Shown here one piece after another: positions 1 to 12,032 of a stretch of 64,000 nucleotides of DNA (position 1 is the stretch's first letter; every line of letters starts with the position of its first letter). The notes below the pieces were generated by a model that worked only from the letters and a program-made list of their open reading frames with translations, was not told the DNA's origin and searched no databases. The DNA is taken from the NCBI GenBank assembly GCA_963693365.1, contig CAVNZM010000003.1, forward strand, positions 3,534,001 to 3,598,000, in the 5' to 3' direction. The stretch is from Amoebidium appalachense. Taxonomy: Eukaryota > Ichthyosporea. A program made the position numbers and the translations under genes.

Positions 1-462
1 ATGAAGCTCCCGTGTGCAGGGAGTTGTCACGTAATGGTAGCAACACGTGTCCCCCACCACGCACGTGCATGCTTATTGTGTAGCCTACGTGTCCGCTATT
101 CCATCGCATGTGTAGCCTGACAAGGTCTCTACTACGCTTTGCAAGAAGTCTTCCACCAGTGATGCATATACCTTTTTCCAAGTATGTAGTTCAGTGAAGT
201 TGAACGAACTTTGAAATTCACCCACCTTTAAGTTACACTTACCTTGTAATAGTATATGTATATATTATACCAAAATAACTTCTACATTGTTAAGTTTAAA
301 TGAGTCAATAGATAGCAATCACGTACTAAGGCTACTAAGGGTTTGGAGTCTGTCGATGTTGTAACACTGAAAATGGCAAAAGCAAACATTGAGCCATAGT
401 GCGAGGTCGTTGAACTTGACTACACAACGCACTTATTCCTCACAAAAACCACGAACCGTTGA
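1..462. other. Non-coding upstream spacer
   Basis: AT-rich unique sequence with no convincing open frame, repeat or RNA gene. It ends at the first ATG of the frame-broken gene at 463. A run of TATA-like words near 255-270 could belong to a promoter, but nothing fixes a start site. Confidence 0.4.
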
Positions 463-2119
463 ATGCCAACAGTAACGGCGAGCACATCACAAGGTGCCGC
501 TCCAACTCACGGCAAGCTGGCGGTGAAAACAAAAGCAAAGCCTCCGTCCAGGAAACAAACACGGATTATTAAACCGTCACGAATTCGAAGCGCAAGCGTA
601 AGCGGCGCACGTTCGCGGAACTCGACCGTAGCCTCAAGTGTGAGATCGGAACATCATGCCACCGTATTTACGCAACCGCACACGCACTCACCTTGCATCA
701 GCGGCTGAAGCACGTCAAGGAATGCACGGAGGCGCGCAAGCACTGGCAGGCGACGTTGGCGCGGGCATCGTCCGTGCAAGGGCCCAAACCGGGGAAAGTC
801 GCGAAGAAGGGGAAGAAGCAGATGAAGTTTGCACCTTCAAAGACGGAGGCCCTCGGGGCTGGAGATTTGAAGAGAACGGGTTCGGCGGAGGAGCAGAAGG
901 GGTCCTACGCCGGGAGGGAAAATAACGTCACGGTGCCTCCATTGGCCAGGGTTGTTAATAGCATCGCTGCAAAACGGGAGCGGGAGATTCGTCGCGATGA
1001 AGAAGTGGATACATACGACGTCTACGGCGGCACGGAACTCAACGAGGAATGGATCGGTGAGGATGGGGCCGTATGAAGCCAAGGGTTTTGAATTCTCTTC
1101 TCACTCTTCGGCGGCGACCATAAATTACGAGAGTACTTTCGGTCATGGATCACATCCGGAGTATCACGCAACCCAAGCTGGCACAGCCTACTATAATCGT
1201 GAAGTGTCTGGGCCAGACGGTGAGCCTGAGTTTCGTGCAGCGACGGCGTCACCCCGAAGAGCTAACCGGACACGTAGTGGGTCAACGTCAAGCACGGTTG
1301 CGTGTTTGAACGGCTCACGATCGAAACACACACTGCGATTTCAGCGATACGCACGTACTCAAGTCCTTCAGAGTCTGCAGGCCGTGCTCAGTATCCTCAC
1401 CCGTCGCAAGTATACAGAACAACAGCTTCTGGGGCCAAATTTCAAGATACGACGGAGCCGCATTTCCGTGCAGGATTTGGGCACGATGACTATTACACAC
1501 GCCTAGACTTTGAGAGAGCCAGCCCCCCGGGCCGCTCGGACAGTGAGCACGGCGAACAAAGCCCCCAGCTTGCAGCCGAGCACCACTGGGTGGAATCTGA
1601 CCGCAGCGAGAGGGGGGTGGGCTACGGTAGCTGGGACAGGCTCCATGAAACGAACCGGTTGGACACCCCCACTGCATCCGTCATGTCCCAATCACTGCCG
1701 GTTAAAACCCCCGCCGGAGAATACTCGGGTTTGACGGCGGCAAGCTATGTGCACAGACACATGAACACCAGCGTCAGGCGAGAATGTTCGGCAAACCCTT
1801 CGAATCATACACTGACGACACACTCTCCGTTTGTCGGCGCTTGCCCTCTGGTTCGTCACTGCATGCTGCCCGGAGCCCGTATGATGATACCCGCGAGCGC
1901 GAAACAGTCGCATATGACGGTCTCGGCAACTGGGGAGGCCTGCGGCAACCGGAGAGCGAGGTGTGGCGTCGGGCTGGCACATCTGCGCCTAACGACTCTA
2001 GTTATGGTGGTGATAGGTATGGACGTGGTTGGGAGAAAAGGCGCGGAAATTTCGGCGGTGTCGCGTCTGCGTATGGTCTGCCTACTCAATGGAGCGAGGA
2101 GATAAGGTGGAGGCCGTGA
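463..2119 (+). pseudogene. Frame-broken C2H2-like zinc-finger gene, function unknown
   Basis: Coding-like sequence passes through four successive frames: about 463-585 (frame of the ATG at 463), 573-1076, about 1070-1295, about 1302-1780, and 1784-2119, which ends at a TGA. The segments read as one continuous hydrophilic protein of roughly 550 residues. The second segment is basic (KRKRKRR) and then carries one finger-like motif, C-x5-C-x13-H-x4-H, ending in HQRLKH at about 640-712. The rest is rich in S, T, G, Y and charged residues and looks disordered. A poly(A) signal lies 59 bases past the stop. About 6 kb of exon sequence in the other genes here shows no frame error, so decay is more likely than poor sequence. 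Very short introns at the frame changes (for example a GTGAG at 1057) cannot be excluded. I do not recognise the family beyond the finger. Confidence 0.5.
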
Positions 2120-2177
2120 AGGGACATGGGCCTGAGGTATTATTCGACTGCCTCCCCCGTGCAGGCAGGCGGCTACG

Positions 2178-2183
2178 AATAAA
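2178..2183 (+). terminator. Poly(A) signal AATAAA of the zinc-finger-like gene
   Basis: AATAAA lies 59 bases after the stop at 2119, on the same strand. Its position fits a retained 3' end. Confidence 0.5.
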
Positions 2184-2308
2184 GAAAACGTTAACATTAG
2201 AACTTCTCAAACAGTGTTGCATTAGTTAATTTGGTTTGAGGTCGCTATAGTTGATCCGGTTTCAAACAATATTAAAGGAATTGCTTTGAGGCGGTGTGGG
2301 GAATATGT

Positions 2309-2788
2309 TGTAAACAGTTGGACTAGTTAGGATAAGGCAGAGTACAACTGAATCAGAATAAAGACAGAGAACGGGTAGAAAGGCACACGCGGCCAGGTTG
2401 CTTTTACTATGGGCCGACTCAGTCTGTCTCAGACTTCACTGATGTGATCCCCGTACTGGGACGGCTTTCTTATATAGCCCCCAGGTTTCGGATCAAGGCC
2501 CAGGATTGGTTCATCCGCGGCCAGCGCGGGTGGCAACATGCCATTCGTGATTCTGGTGCGGTCCGAGCCAGTCAGACCTTCGTCCTATTTATGCAAACCT
2601 CTTATTGGTTCACTTCGTTTATGTGGTATGCAGCGGAAGAACCATATATGGTTCAATTCTTAGGTCAGAGTGAGTCCTATTGGTGCGGACATAATATTTA
2701 TGTGATATTCATGACAAAGCACGAATCGTGTGCTAGTAGATCACATTCTTTAGTAAACATGTACAGTTCATGTGTACAGTTGTTTACA
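2309..2788 (-). repeat. 3' LTR (480 bp)
   Basis: Matches 5499-5978 throughout at an offset of 3190. On the minus strand it carries two ACCAAT words and a TATATAAG box at 2476-2469, the order expected for U3, followed by about 160 bases of R/U5. The enclosed small frames are by-products of the LTR. Confidence 0.93.
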
Positions 2789-2799
2789 CTCCCCCCCTT
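2789..2799 (-). promoter_or_regulatory. Polypurine tract of the LTR element
   Basis: On the minus strand the bases directly before the 3' LTR read AAGGGGGGGAG. A purine tract at this exact border primes plus-strand synthesis in LTR elements and sets the element's orientation as minus. Confidence 0.8.
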
Positions 2800-4035
2800 G
2801 TCGGGAGCCTGGTGGTGTCGTTAGACAAGCAAACCACCAGGCTGAGAGGCGATAAACAACCTTCAGCGAGAATTCTTGTGCGCCGACCTGCTGGGCAGAA
2901 CAGAGCAAGGACGGTTGAATAGAGTTGTGCACGTCTATGAGCACTTCTTCATTTGCCAAAACGTAAATTCATGCAGCATTCTTCTGTGATTTCATTTTCG
3001 TGGCGAAGATTGTTGCAGAGTGTGTGCGAATTGTTCGCTTCGTCTCTGTGCTTGGCTTTTCTGTAGAAGTAGTATTTTTCTTTTGGGAATTTTTCCTTTT
3101 TAGGATACTCCCGCAGATTCGTTTTCAATTGCGAGTAATTTGGTTGTGTGGATGAATGATCATACCAAACATTCGATAATGAATATAACTCAAGGCTTAG
3201 GTCACTTCGTAGCTCAGGTAGTGGTGGATAGCTTCAAGGCTTAGCCGCTGCTCCTTATCCCGGTTCTACCTTAAGACTGTAAGGCGAGTCGCCATGGCCA
3301 GAAAAGCCACTTCTTTCATGAACAAATAGCACTTCTTTCCTTTCAGCTTTAACCCTGCATCATCGGAGCTGGGAAAAACATGAATAAAAATGCCCCAAGT
3401 GTTCTTCGTTGGGCGACATAAAGAAATATATCAGCCCGTCAGAATTCGAACCAGTAAAAACCCGGTTCATAATTCATAAGAAGAGGGTAGGCAAAGCAAA
3501 CCTTCTTCAGAAAACACATGCTTCCATTCGTGAGCAGTTTTCGTATCCCATTTGCCAGCCATTTTTCGTTGAGCAGGGGGATTCCAGGCATAATACATTC
3601 TTCTGGAGGCTTGGCCTAAAAAGAAAAGTCGTCAGAGTCGCCCTTTCTTTTGTAAGCAACTTCGTGAGCGCGCTTCGTGTTTTCATATCCTCCAGTGCAG
3701 GTCTGGATGGTGCCCCATCCTCTGCTTCATTTGTAGGTGGCCCTACTGTTGGTTCTGTTCGTTGTGTGGAAAACCAAAACCATTCGTGTTCGTGGAACTG
3801 CTTTGTGCTGTGCTTTCTTTCGTGTTGGTGTTCATGAAGTTACCCCGTTCACACACCCTACTTCTTACATACATTAGATGTAAGTAGCTGCCTGGTGAGT
3901 GTGTGGTTCGTGTTCGTGGCATTCTTCTGTTCCGTCGTGAGAAGAATATTCGTTTTAGCAGAGGTGCCCAATAAGTTAGCTTGTGGGGTTGTCTCCCGCA
4001 TGTGCCCATTGGTGGGGTATGCACGTGCTAAATTG

Positions 4036-4269
4036 TTACAGTGTCATCATATTGCAAGGGAATAACATGGTCACCTCCGTACCAGGGCCTAGGTACACAT
4101 GATGGTCCGATGTGTTAGTCAACAACACCTTGCATTCGTATTCGTATTCGTCTTCCTCGTCACTTTCTTCAGTAGTGAAGGAGGGTATTCGTAATTCGAA
4201 ACTGAAAGGCTTCCAGCCAAAATACTGACACTGTATGCTGGGGTTGTGAGGGAACGGTGCCCATACCAC
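4036..4269 (-). CDS. Possible remnant ORF inside the LTR element
   Basis: A 77-codon sense-strand frame begins at a GTG, has an acidic stretch (EESDEEDEYEYE) and ends in a more structured-looking segment (LLTNTSDHHVYLGPGTEV). No family is recognised. Neighbouring minus-strand frames at 4343-4540 and 3743-4024 are short and low complexity. It may be a decayed gag-like fragment or chance. Confidence 0.2.
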   Translation of the reverse strand: MVWAPFPHNPSIQCQYFGWKPFSFELRIPSFTTEESDEEDEYEYECKVLLTNTSDHHVYLGPGTEVTMLFPCNMMTL

Positions 4270-5170
4270 ATTCTTTTGTTTTCTTTATTCTGGTGGGGGT
4301 GTGCCGGCAGCAATTTTATTTTGCATGCGGGTATTCCAGGCTTTACAGCATAGTTCGTATGTTATAGTATTTGTACAGTATTGCCACACACTGGCAGTTA
4401 CCTGTAAATTCGTACCCCACAGCTTCGTTTGTTTCGCATGCACGAACAAAGTTCTGCATCGACTTTATTACATGCCTTCTGTGCACCAAGAGTGCAAATT
4501 CGTTGGGGCATGGCACCAGGAAGGGCCATACATGAGGCATATGTTCGTAATGTGTTTAGGCATGCCAGCATACGTTCATGCGCATGTTGTGCATCCTGTG
4601 CGATAAACTATGGGGCATGCTGTATTCGACAACAGCAAGAAATTCGAAGCATGCATGCAAAACTACTTTCACAGCACCTTATGTCCTACATGCTATAGGA
4701 ACAGCGACTATCTTCTTCTTTAAATGCATTCGTGCTGAAAGTGGCCGTGCATCTGGCTTGCGAGTGTGGACGTGCATGCGGTGGCATGGACACGATGGCA
4801 GTGTGCAATAGCGCAATGCACGCAAGGGCAACGGTTTTATTTTCTTCCTAACATAGAGGGGGCTGTGTGCATTGCAACCCAAGCAGTGTTGTGCATTCGT
4901 TCTTTCATTTTCGTATTTCCAATTCATTTTGCTTTCGTTTTTCGTTTTTTGTCGTTTGATAACTTCGTTACTTCGTTTTGTTTTCGTGTTGCATTCATTT
5001 CGTATTTCCTCTATGCATTCGTTTGTCGTTAATTCTTTATTTCATTGTGTATTCGTGATGGTTCGTTTTTCGTTGGTTCATTGCTTCGTTAGCAATTCTT
5101 TATTCGTTTGTTCGTGTATTCGTTGTTTCGTTGTGTATTCGTTTTTCTTCACATTTTTTTTGTGTCGTAG
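4120..5170. repeat. TTCGT/ATTCGT-rich interior of the LTR element
   Basis: The pentamer TTCGT, often as ATTCGT, recurs dozens of times at irregular spacing, with local runs near 4135-4155 and 4890-5150. On the sense (minus) strand this is ACGAA/ACGAAT. It explains the T-rich hydrophobic pseudo-frame at 4872-5390. Confidence 0.6.
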
Positions 5171-5394
5171 CAAAAGCCGTTTTACATGCTTTCAATTCTT
5201 TCCGTGTAGGTGGGCTGGCCACTTCAAACTTGTCGGTGTATATATTCTAAGTCGGACAAGGAAAGATGTACCTATCATCGTGGTAAAAAGGATTTGTGAT
5301 CGGCCATGGCAGATTCTTGGGGTAATTGAAAGATGTGAGATTCTTGTGCTGATTGAAAGATGTGAGATTCGAAGGATGCGAGATTCTTGAACTG

Positions 5395-5517
5395 CGCGGT
5401 CGCCAATTTAAACAGTTGGCAATGTAAAACAGTGTCCTGCCGCGGTCGCCAATGTAAACAGTTGGCAATGTAAAACAGTGTCCTGCCGCGGTCGCCAATG
5501 TAAACAGTTGGACTAGT
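5395..5517 (-). repeat. 46-bp tandem repeat carrying the primer-binding site
   Basis: A 46-bp unit starts at 5395, 5441 and 5487, the last running into the 5' LTR at 5499. Each unit holds the LTR tip word TAAACAGTTGG (5409, 5455, 5501) and, on the minus strand, the primer-binding word TGGCGACCGCGG or a one-base variant. The copy touching the LTR is the functional candidate. The unit looks like a repeated LTR/leader junction. Confidence 0.85.
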
Positions 5518-5978
5518 TAGGATAAGGCAGAGTACAACTGAATCAGAATAAAGACAGAGAACGGGTAGAAAGGCACACGCGGCCAGGTTGCTTTTACTAT
5601 GGGCCGACTCAGTCTGTCTCAGACTTCACTGATGTGATCCCCGTACTGGGACGGCTTTCTTATATAGCCCCCAGGTTTCGGATCAAGGCCCAGGATTGGT
5701 TCATCCGCGGCCAGCGCGGGTGGCAACATGCCATTCGTGATTCTGGTGCGGTCCGAGCCAGTCAGACCTTCGTCCTATTTATGCAAACCTCTTATTGGTT
5801 CACTTCGTTTATGTGGTATGCAGCGGAAGAACCATATATGGTTCAATTCTTAGGTCAGAGTGAGTCCTATTGGTGCGGACATAATATTTATGTGATATTC
5901 ATGACAAAGCACGAATCGTGTGCTAGTAGATCACATTCTTTAGTAAACATGTACAGTTCATGTGTACAGTTGTTTACA
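5499..5978 (-). repeat. 5' LTR (480 bp)
   Basis: Identical to 2309-2788. Followed in the element's direction by the primer-binding site and preceded by the TATGT target duplication at 5979-5983. Confidence 0.93.
5659..5666 (-). promoter_or_regulatory. TATA box of the 5' LTR promoter
   Basis: Minus-strand TATATAAG with two ACCAAT words upstream inside the LTR, a typical RNA polymerase II arrangement. Transcription of the element would start near 5630. Confidence 0.6.
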
Positions 5979-5983
5979 TATGT

Positions 5984-6767
5984 TTCGCCTAATTAGAGTA
6001 ATTACGCGTTATAACTGTCGTGACGGGCGATAAATTAGATGTGGCATGCCACGGTGTATTTATATTTCAACCAAATTCGTTGCGAGCCCCCATTGGCAGA
6101 GTCAGTCGTATTGTTCCAAAGTTTAGTGCATGGAATGACCACGCGTTTTTCAGGGGCCTGTGGTGGTTTGAACAATTTAGGTTACTTATAATGTAAGCCA
6201 GGTACAGTGCACCGTGGAACCTCCTTGAAACTTACAGCCTTCTAGCGGTATGGCTTGATGTTTTGGTAGTGCGCTTGGACATTTGCGCGACACTATGCTA
6301 AACGTTTACAATGAATACACGCGCTCCGGTCGCTTTGTATGCTGTTGAGTTTTCGGTCTATTAATCGATTGATAAATACTATTGCCAATGACATGGCCAG
6401 TCCTATATAGCATCCTAATTGTACAACTTGAAGGATGGTTGCGTGTTACCTTTAAGTCTAAGCTCATTAATTGCCATGTGACACATCGAGACGTAGCTTC
6501 CCAGCCCTGAGGGCTTGCTAGTACAGATAATTATCTTGTAACTTTACGGTATTTTAAGGGTTGTTCGGACTCAATGTTGGCCCAAACGTGTGCAGACGGA
6601 CACTGCCACACAGACGAGCTGATGGAGCCCCTTTTCTTTATCTGTTCGGGCTGGAGGAAAAAAAAAAAAAAGGCATGTCTGGCCTTTTCCTGAACAAGTT
6701 GGGAAAAATCCTTGAGAATATCTCGTTGATGAGTGACCTCCCCCCCCCCGCCCCCTCCCCCCCCCCC

Positions 6768-6808
<41 letters not shown>

Positions 6809-7872
6809 AAAAAAAAAAAAAAAGCTAGGTTCAGCCCTCTCACACACTCAGCCGCAAGATAATCCTCAATGACATATGATATTTTCAAAGCTTTGCAGAG
6901 ATTCTGACAGTCCTCTACGTACATATACCCCGGCAGCCTCCCTCCCGCGCCCCCCCCCCCCCCCCGGGCCCTCCCTCTCCCCCCTCCTCCCTCCCGACTC
7001 TCCCCCACACACGCGCGCGCGCGCACACACACGCACACACACACACACAAACACACAAACACACATACACACATATGTATAATGCACACACACGCACACA
7101 CGCACGCATGTGTGTGTGTGTGTGTGTGTGCCGTGAGAAAGAGAGAGAGCAAGAGAGAGAGAGAGAGGGAGAGGGGGGGAGAGAGAGACAGGGAGGGGAG
7201 GGTAGGGGAAAGAGAGAGAGAGACGAGGGGGGGAGAGGGACAGAGAGGAGAGAGCGGGGCCCGGGGGAGGGGGGGGGGGGGGAGAGAGGGAGAGAGAGAA
7301 CCTGGATAGGGAGAGGAGAGAGTGGAGAGAGAGAGAGAGAGAAATATGGAGGGAGGGAGGGGGGGAGAGGGTGAGAGAGAGGGGGGGAGAGGGAGGGAGG
7401 GGGGCAGAGAGCCTGAAAGGGAGAGAGAGAGAGAGAGAGTCTCGAGAGAGAGGCTGAGCAAGGCAGAGAGCTGGCAGTCGTCGACACGCCTGGTGGCTCA
7501 GCCGCGATCCAGTTACGGTAGCTATAAAATTACCAAATATGGTGCACAATAAAATGAGCTTATCAAACGATCACATCTTTTACTATAAACGGCAACACCT
7601 TTGATCGGCGCCCCGCCGCTTTTTTGCAGCAAAAAAAAACCGGACAGTCCGCGACATATGCATGTTCGAATTCAGTTGTTTGAACAGTGCATGTTTTGAG
7701 TACCCGTTCGAATTCTTACATCGTTTTGTTTTACCACCAACATTCATTACCTTTAAGTTTCTCCTCTGTGTTGAAGGTTTGATATACCACACCCTCTTTT
7801 TTCCGCACAGCTTATTTATTAGTCCGTCTTCTCAGAAATTGCACGTTTTTCGGCCCCTACTCAACCGCCAGG
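5984..7872. other. Spacer with poly(C), (CA)n and GA-rich tracts
   Basis: 5984-6650 is unique sequence without a supported gene. It is followed by poly(A), a C-rich run (about 6739-6798) joined to poly(A) (6799-6823), (CA)n with CG interruptions (about 7005-7130) and a 320-base GA/G-rich block (7131-7450). The frames here are low-complexity readings of those repeats. A TATAAAA at 7523-7529 lies 350 bases before the SDR start and is a weak promoter candidate. Confidence 0.6.
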
Positions 7873-7964
7873 ATGACCCGCACAGTTCTTGTTACCGGTG
7901 CCACCAAGGGCATAGGCAGGGCCATCGTCAAGCAGCTGTGCGAGCAGGGCTACACGGTAACCAG

Positions 7965-8008
<44 letters not shown>

Positions 8009-9466
8009 CCCGCTCCCCTCCCTCCCCCTCTGCCCCCTCCCCCTCTCCTCTACCCCTTCTCGCCTTCACCGCCCTTTGCTGCCCTTTCGTTTTCCATCAA
8101 CATTTCTGTTGGCCGCTGGGGATAGCAACCTCCCCATTTTCCTCACTTCCCTCACCACCCCCAAACTCCCTCTCCACACACCACTTCCCCCATATCACCT
8201 ATTTATAGCTCCTTCTTGCCCCCCCCCTCCCCCCCAGGCGCTTGCCTCTCCCCCTCCCCGCCCTCCCGCCCCCTTCTCTCCTATTTCTGTCTCTCTTTTT
8301 TTCTCTCTCCCTCCCCGCCCCCTCCGCCCCCCCCCCCTTCCCCCCCTCCTTCCCGCCCGCCCTTCTCCCCAGCCTCCCCCCTCCCCCCCTCAGGCGAAGC
8401 CCACAATCTCAGCCCCCCCACCCTAACCCCTCACCTAACCCCTATGACAACTTCCCCCGCCCTACCCCTCTCCCTTCCTCCCAGCATCTTGCCCCCCCCC
8501 CCCCCCCACACACACACACACACACACGCACACACACCCACGCACAAACACCCCTCAGATCTTGAGCATTCCGACGAAAAAAGCTGGTTTTTGCATCCGC
8601 GGGAACCGCTGGCCTGCAGTGTTTTTTTTTCCAACATGCAGTTGCATCGTGAAGAGCAAGACACTAGGATGATGAAAGAATCGGCCGAAATTGGGCTGGT
8701 GACTCCGTTTGCACGGATTAACATCATATATTCTTTCATAAGTTTTCGTGTGACGAATTTGGTCCCCTTGCAGAGATTTCGCGCCATTGTGCATCTCTCA
8801 ATACTGCAGGAATCTCGTTATTTGTTCGCGTACTGAGATTCGGAATCATTGGTATGGCCATGTAAGCCATGTGGCCTTGAATTCAAAAACAGAATCTGCC
8901 GCTTATGTCGTAGATGTAGAACATGCAAAAAGTACTCAAATTTGTAATTATTTTTGCAGGTGTATGCAACAGGCAGGGCGCAGTCCGAGCTGGATAGTCT
9001 ACGAGAGGAGACGGGGTGCCACGTTGGAAGCTTCAGTTTGGAGGACCCTGACGACGTAGTCAGGCTGTATGCGGAGGCAGTGAAGACTATGGGCCAGGTG
9101 GACGTGTTGGTCAATAATGCCGGATACAGCAACAATAACAAGAAGGTGTGTGTGTGGGGAAGGGCTGTGGTTGTGTGTGTGTGTGGTGGTGGTGGTGGTG
9201 GTGGTGGTGGTGGTGGGAGAGGGGGGGGGGGGGGGGGGGGGGGGGAGGGAGGGGGGTGTTGGTGGGTGGGTGGGTGGGTGGTGGTGGTGGTGGTGGAAGG
9301 GGGGGAGAGGGGGGGGGGGGGGGCGCGGGGGTTGGTGTGTGTGTGTGTAGGTGGGGGGGTAGGTTTTTTTGTCTATTGTGTGTAAGGGGGTGGGTGGGTG
9401 GATATATGGTTGGTTGGGTGTGGGTTGGTGCTTTAGCATGTGTGGCGGTTGGGTGGGTGGGTGGGT

Positions 9467-9507
<41 letters not shown>

Positions 9508-9628
9508 TTGTATCTCTCGGTGGAGATATGAGGGTGGTTTTGCGGATGGATCAGTTGGCATGGTGGATGGTGGGAATGGACGTGAGTTTGTATGCAGTGG
9601 GGATAAGTAGCAGTTCTAAGGGTGGCGG

Positions 9629-9666
<38 letters not shown>

Positions 9667-9859
9667 GGTCAGCGGGGAGGATGTGGAGGGGGCGGGAGGG
9701 GGCGGGGGGGATGTGACTATGTGAAGATAGTGGTTGGGTGTGAATGTTGAACTTGGGGAGAAGGAGGTCGGACGGGAGGAGAAAAATTGCCTATGGTTGT
9801 GAATTCGTGGGGCGTGTGCTGTGGGAAGCAGCGATTGTCTTGGTTTTTTTGGGGGGGGT

Positions 9860-9891
<32 letters not shown>

Positions 9892-11046
9892 GGGGGGAGG
9901 AAGGGATGGCAGCGTGTTGGCCGTTGTCTAGAAGTGTACATGTGCGAGAAAATGGATGTACACAAGCTTTCAACCCCCCCCCCCCCCCCCCCCCCTCCCT
10001 CCCTCCCCGCACACACGCACACCCCACCCCTCCCTCCGTTCCACAGGTGTTTCCCCAAATCCATTCTTTTTTTTTTGATGCTTCTCCCTTTGATCTCGTT
10101 TAGTCCCGAAACGGTCATGTGCAAGGTGGTAAGCAGTAAAGCCTTCTGTTGAAGCTTACTGTAAGAACTGAAAGGTTGGGGAGGGCTGGGATGGAGGGGG
10201 AAAGGGGAGGGGGGAGAAGGAGGAAGGGGGGGGGGGGAGGGGGGAGGGGGGGAGCGATGAAGAGGGGGGGGGGGGGGGGAGATAACTTTGCCATGTTTTT
10301 TTTTTAATCATAACTAGTTATTGAATTTTCGAGCTTTGATCGTTGGTAGGTTTTCTTCCCACTTGCATATTTCCCAACCCCCCTCCCCCCTCCAAGACCT
10401 TTTTTTTTTTGACTTCTCCTCTTCCTCAATTCCCACCCTCTAATGGATACACCCCCCCCCCCCCCCCCCCCCCCTCCCCCCACCTCAGCCTCACCCCACA
10501 CCCACACCCACACCCACACCTTTCTTATTTCTTTTTTGATTTTTTTTGTCGTTCCCCTTTTTTCTCCGGGTGTGCCTTGTTGAAATTTCTTCTGAGACAG
10601 TAGAACTTTTTTTTTCTTTTTTTATACATATAATGGACTTTATTCCCCGACAGCGATGAGTGAGTAGATAACTGAAATTTCACCGAAAACACTGAAATTT
10701 CAGGTACCTGTTGTGGAGGAGACTGTAGCCAATTTCGACCTGCAGATGGCTATTAATTGCCGTGCCCCCTTCATACTGTGCCGGGAGGCCCTGAGGGATA
10801 TGGGGGCACGTAAATCCGGACACATGGTCAACATTATCAGCACCGTGGCACTTATAAAGCAGGTGGGGCGCCTCACATCCCTCCTTCCCCATTGATTGAA
10901 AGTAATGCACGCACATGCACACATACACATATTACTCCCCCCCCCCCCCCCCCCCCCCCCCCCAAGGTGTGATGCCTCACATCCCCCCCGTTCCCCTTAA
11001 TGAAAAGCACACGCAAGGGCATACACACATACACACATACACACAG

Positions 11047-11081
<35 letters not shown>

Positions 11082-11469
11082 CCCTGCCCCCGGGCGCCGG
11101 AGAATGGGCTCTTTTTGTGGCACATGTTAGTGGGCGTGCTCCTCCTCCCCCCCCCCCCCCCCCCTCCTCCTCCAAACAAAGTTTGCTTTTTCATATCCGT
11201 CGTGAATGTGTGCTTCGTAATCTGTGGGTTGTACGGTATTGAAATTCCCCCCCCCCCCCCCCCCCCCCCCCACCACCACCACCACCACCACCCCCCACCC
11301 CCCCACCCACCCACCCAATCCACCTACTCCTCCGCCCCCGCGCGAAAAAAAGAAGAAAAGAAGAGAAAGGAAGGAAGAAAAAATCGAGAGCAGAGCAACA
11401 AAAGAAGTGTACATACACACTCCTTGCCCGACCTTCAAGTACGCCCAGCCTCTCAGCTGAACATTCCCC

Positions 11470-11519
<50 letters not shown>

Positions 11520-11838
11520 CCCTTTCCCGGTGCCCCTCTCCTTTTGAGGCTCTCTCAGCCCCTACCCTTCCCCCCTCCCTCCCGCCGTCCCCCCCCCCCC
11601 CCCCCTCCCTGCTTTCACTCTCTCGTCATCCCCCCCCCCCCCTCCGTACCTAGCCCCCCCTAATCACACCCCCCCCCCCTCCCCTTTTCCCGGTGTCCCT
11701 CTCCTTTGAGGCTCTCTCAGCCCCTGCCCTTCCCACCTCTCTCCCGCCGCCTCCCCCCCCCCCCCCTAACTGCTTTCACTCTCTCGTCATCCCCCCCCCC
11801 CCCCCGTCCGGGGCTAGTCCCCCCCTGATCACCCTCCC

Positions 11839-11871
<33 letters not shown>

Positions 11872-11950
11872 TCCCCCCCAGCATGATCACCACCACAAAC
11901 ACTGCCTCCACACACGCACGCACGTACGCACGCAGGCAGGCAGGCAGGCG

Positions 11951-12032
<82 letters not shown>

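Larger units (their letters stand above)
2309..5978 (-). mobile_element. Complete non-autonomous LTR retrotransposon
   Basis: Two 480-bp direct repeats (2309-2788 and 5499-5978) appear identical base for base. They start TG and end CA with short inverted tips (TGTAAACAGTTG / CAACTGTTTACA). The flanking 5-mers are the same, TATGT at 2304-2308 and 5979-5983, which is a target-site duplication. Orientation is minus: a purine tract (CAAGGGGGGGAG) abuts the LTR at 2788, and a primer-binding sequence TTGGCGACCGCGGCAGGACA abuts the LTR at 5499. The 2.7-kb interior has no frame longer than about 170 codons and no recognisable gag, protease, reverse transcriptase, RNase H or integrase motif, so it would need enzymes from another element. 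Identical LTRs and an intact duplication mean a recent insertion. It sits 130 bases past the poly(A) signal of the broken gene. Confidence 0.93.

Noticed and set aside
2444-2824. Frame of 126 codons also found at 5634-5996
   Set aside because: It is the identical LTR sequence read on the antisense strand, not a duplicated gene.
4872-5390. Hydrophobic frame of 172 codons in the LTR element
   Set aside because: Results from T-rich TTCGT repetition on the strand opposite to the element; no recognisable spans or domain.
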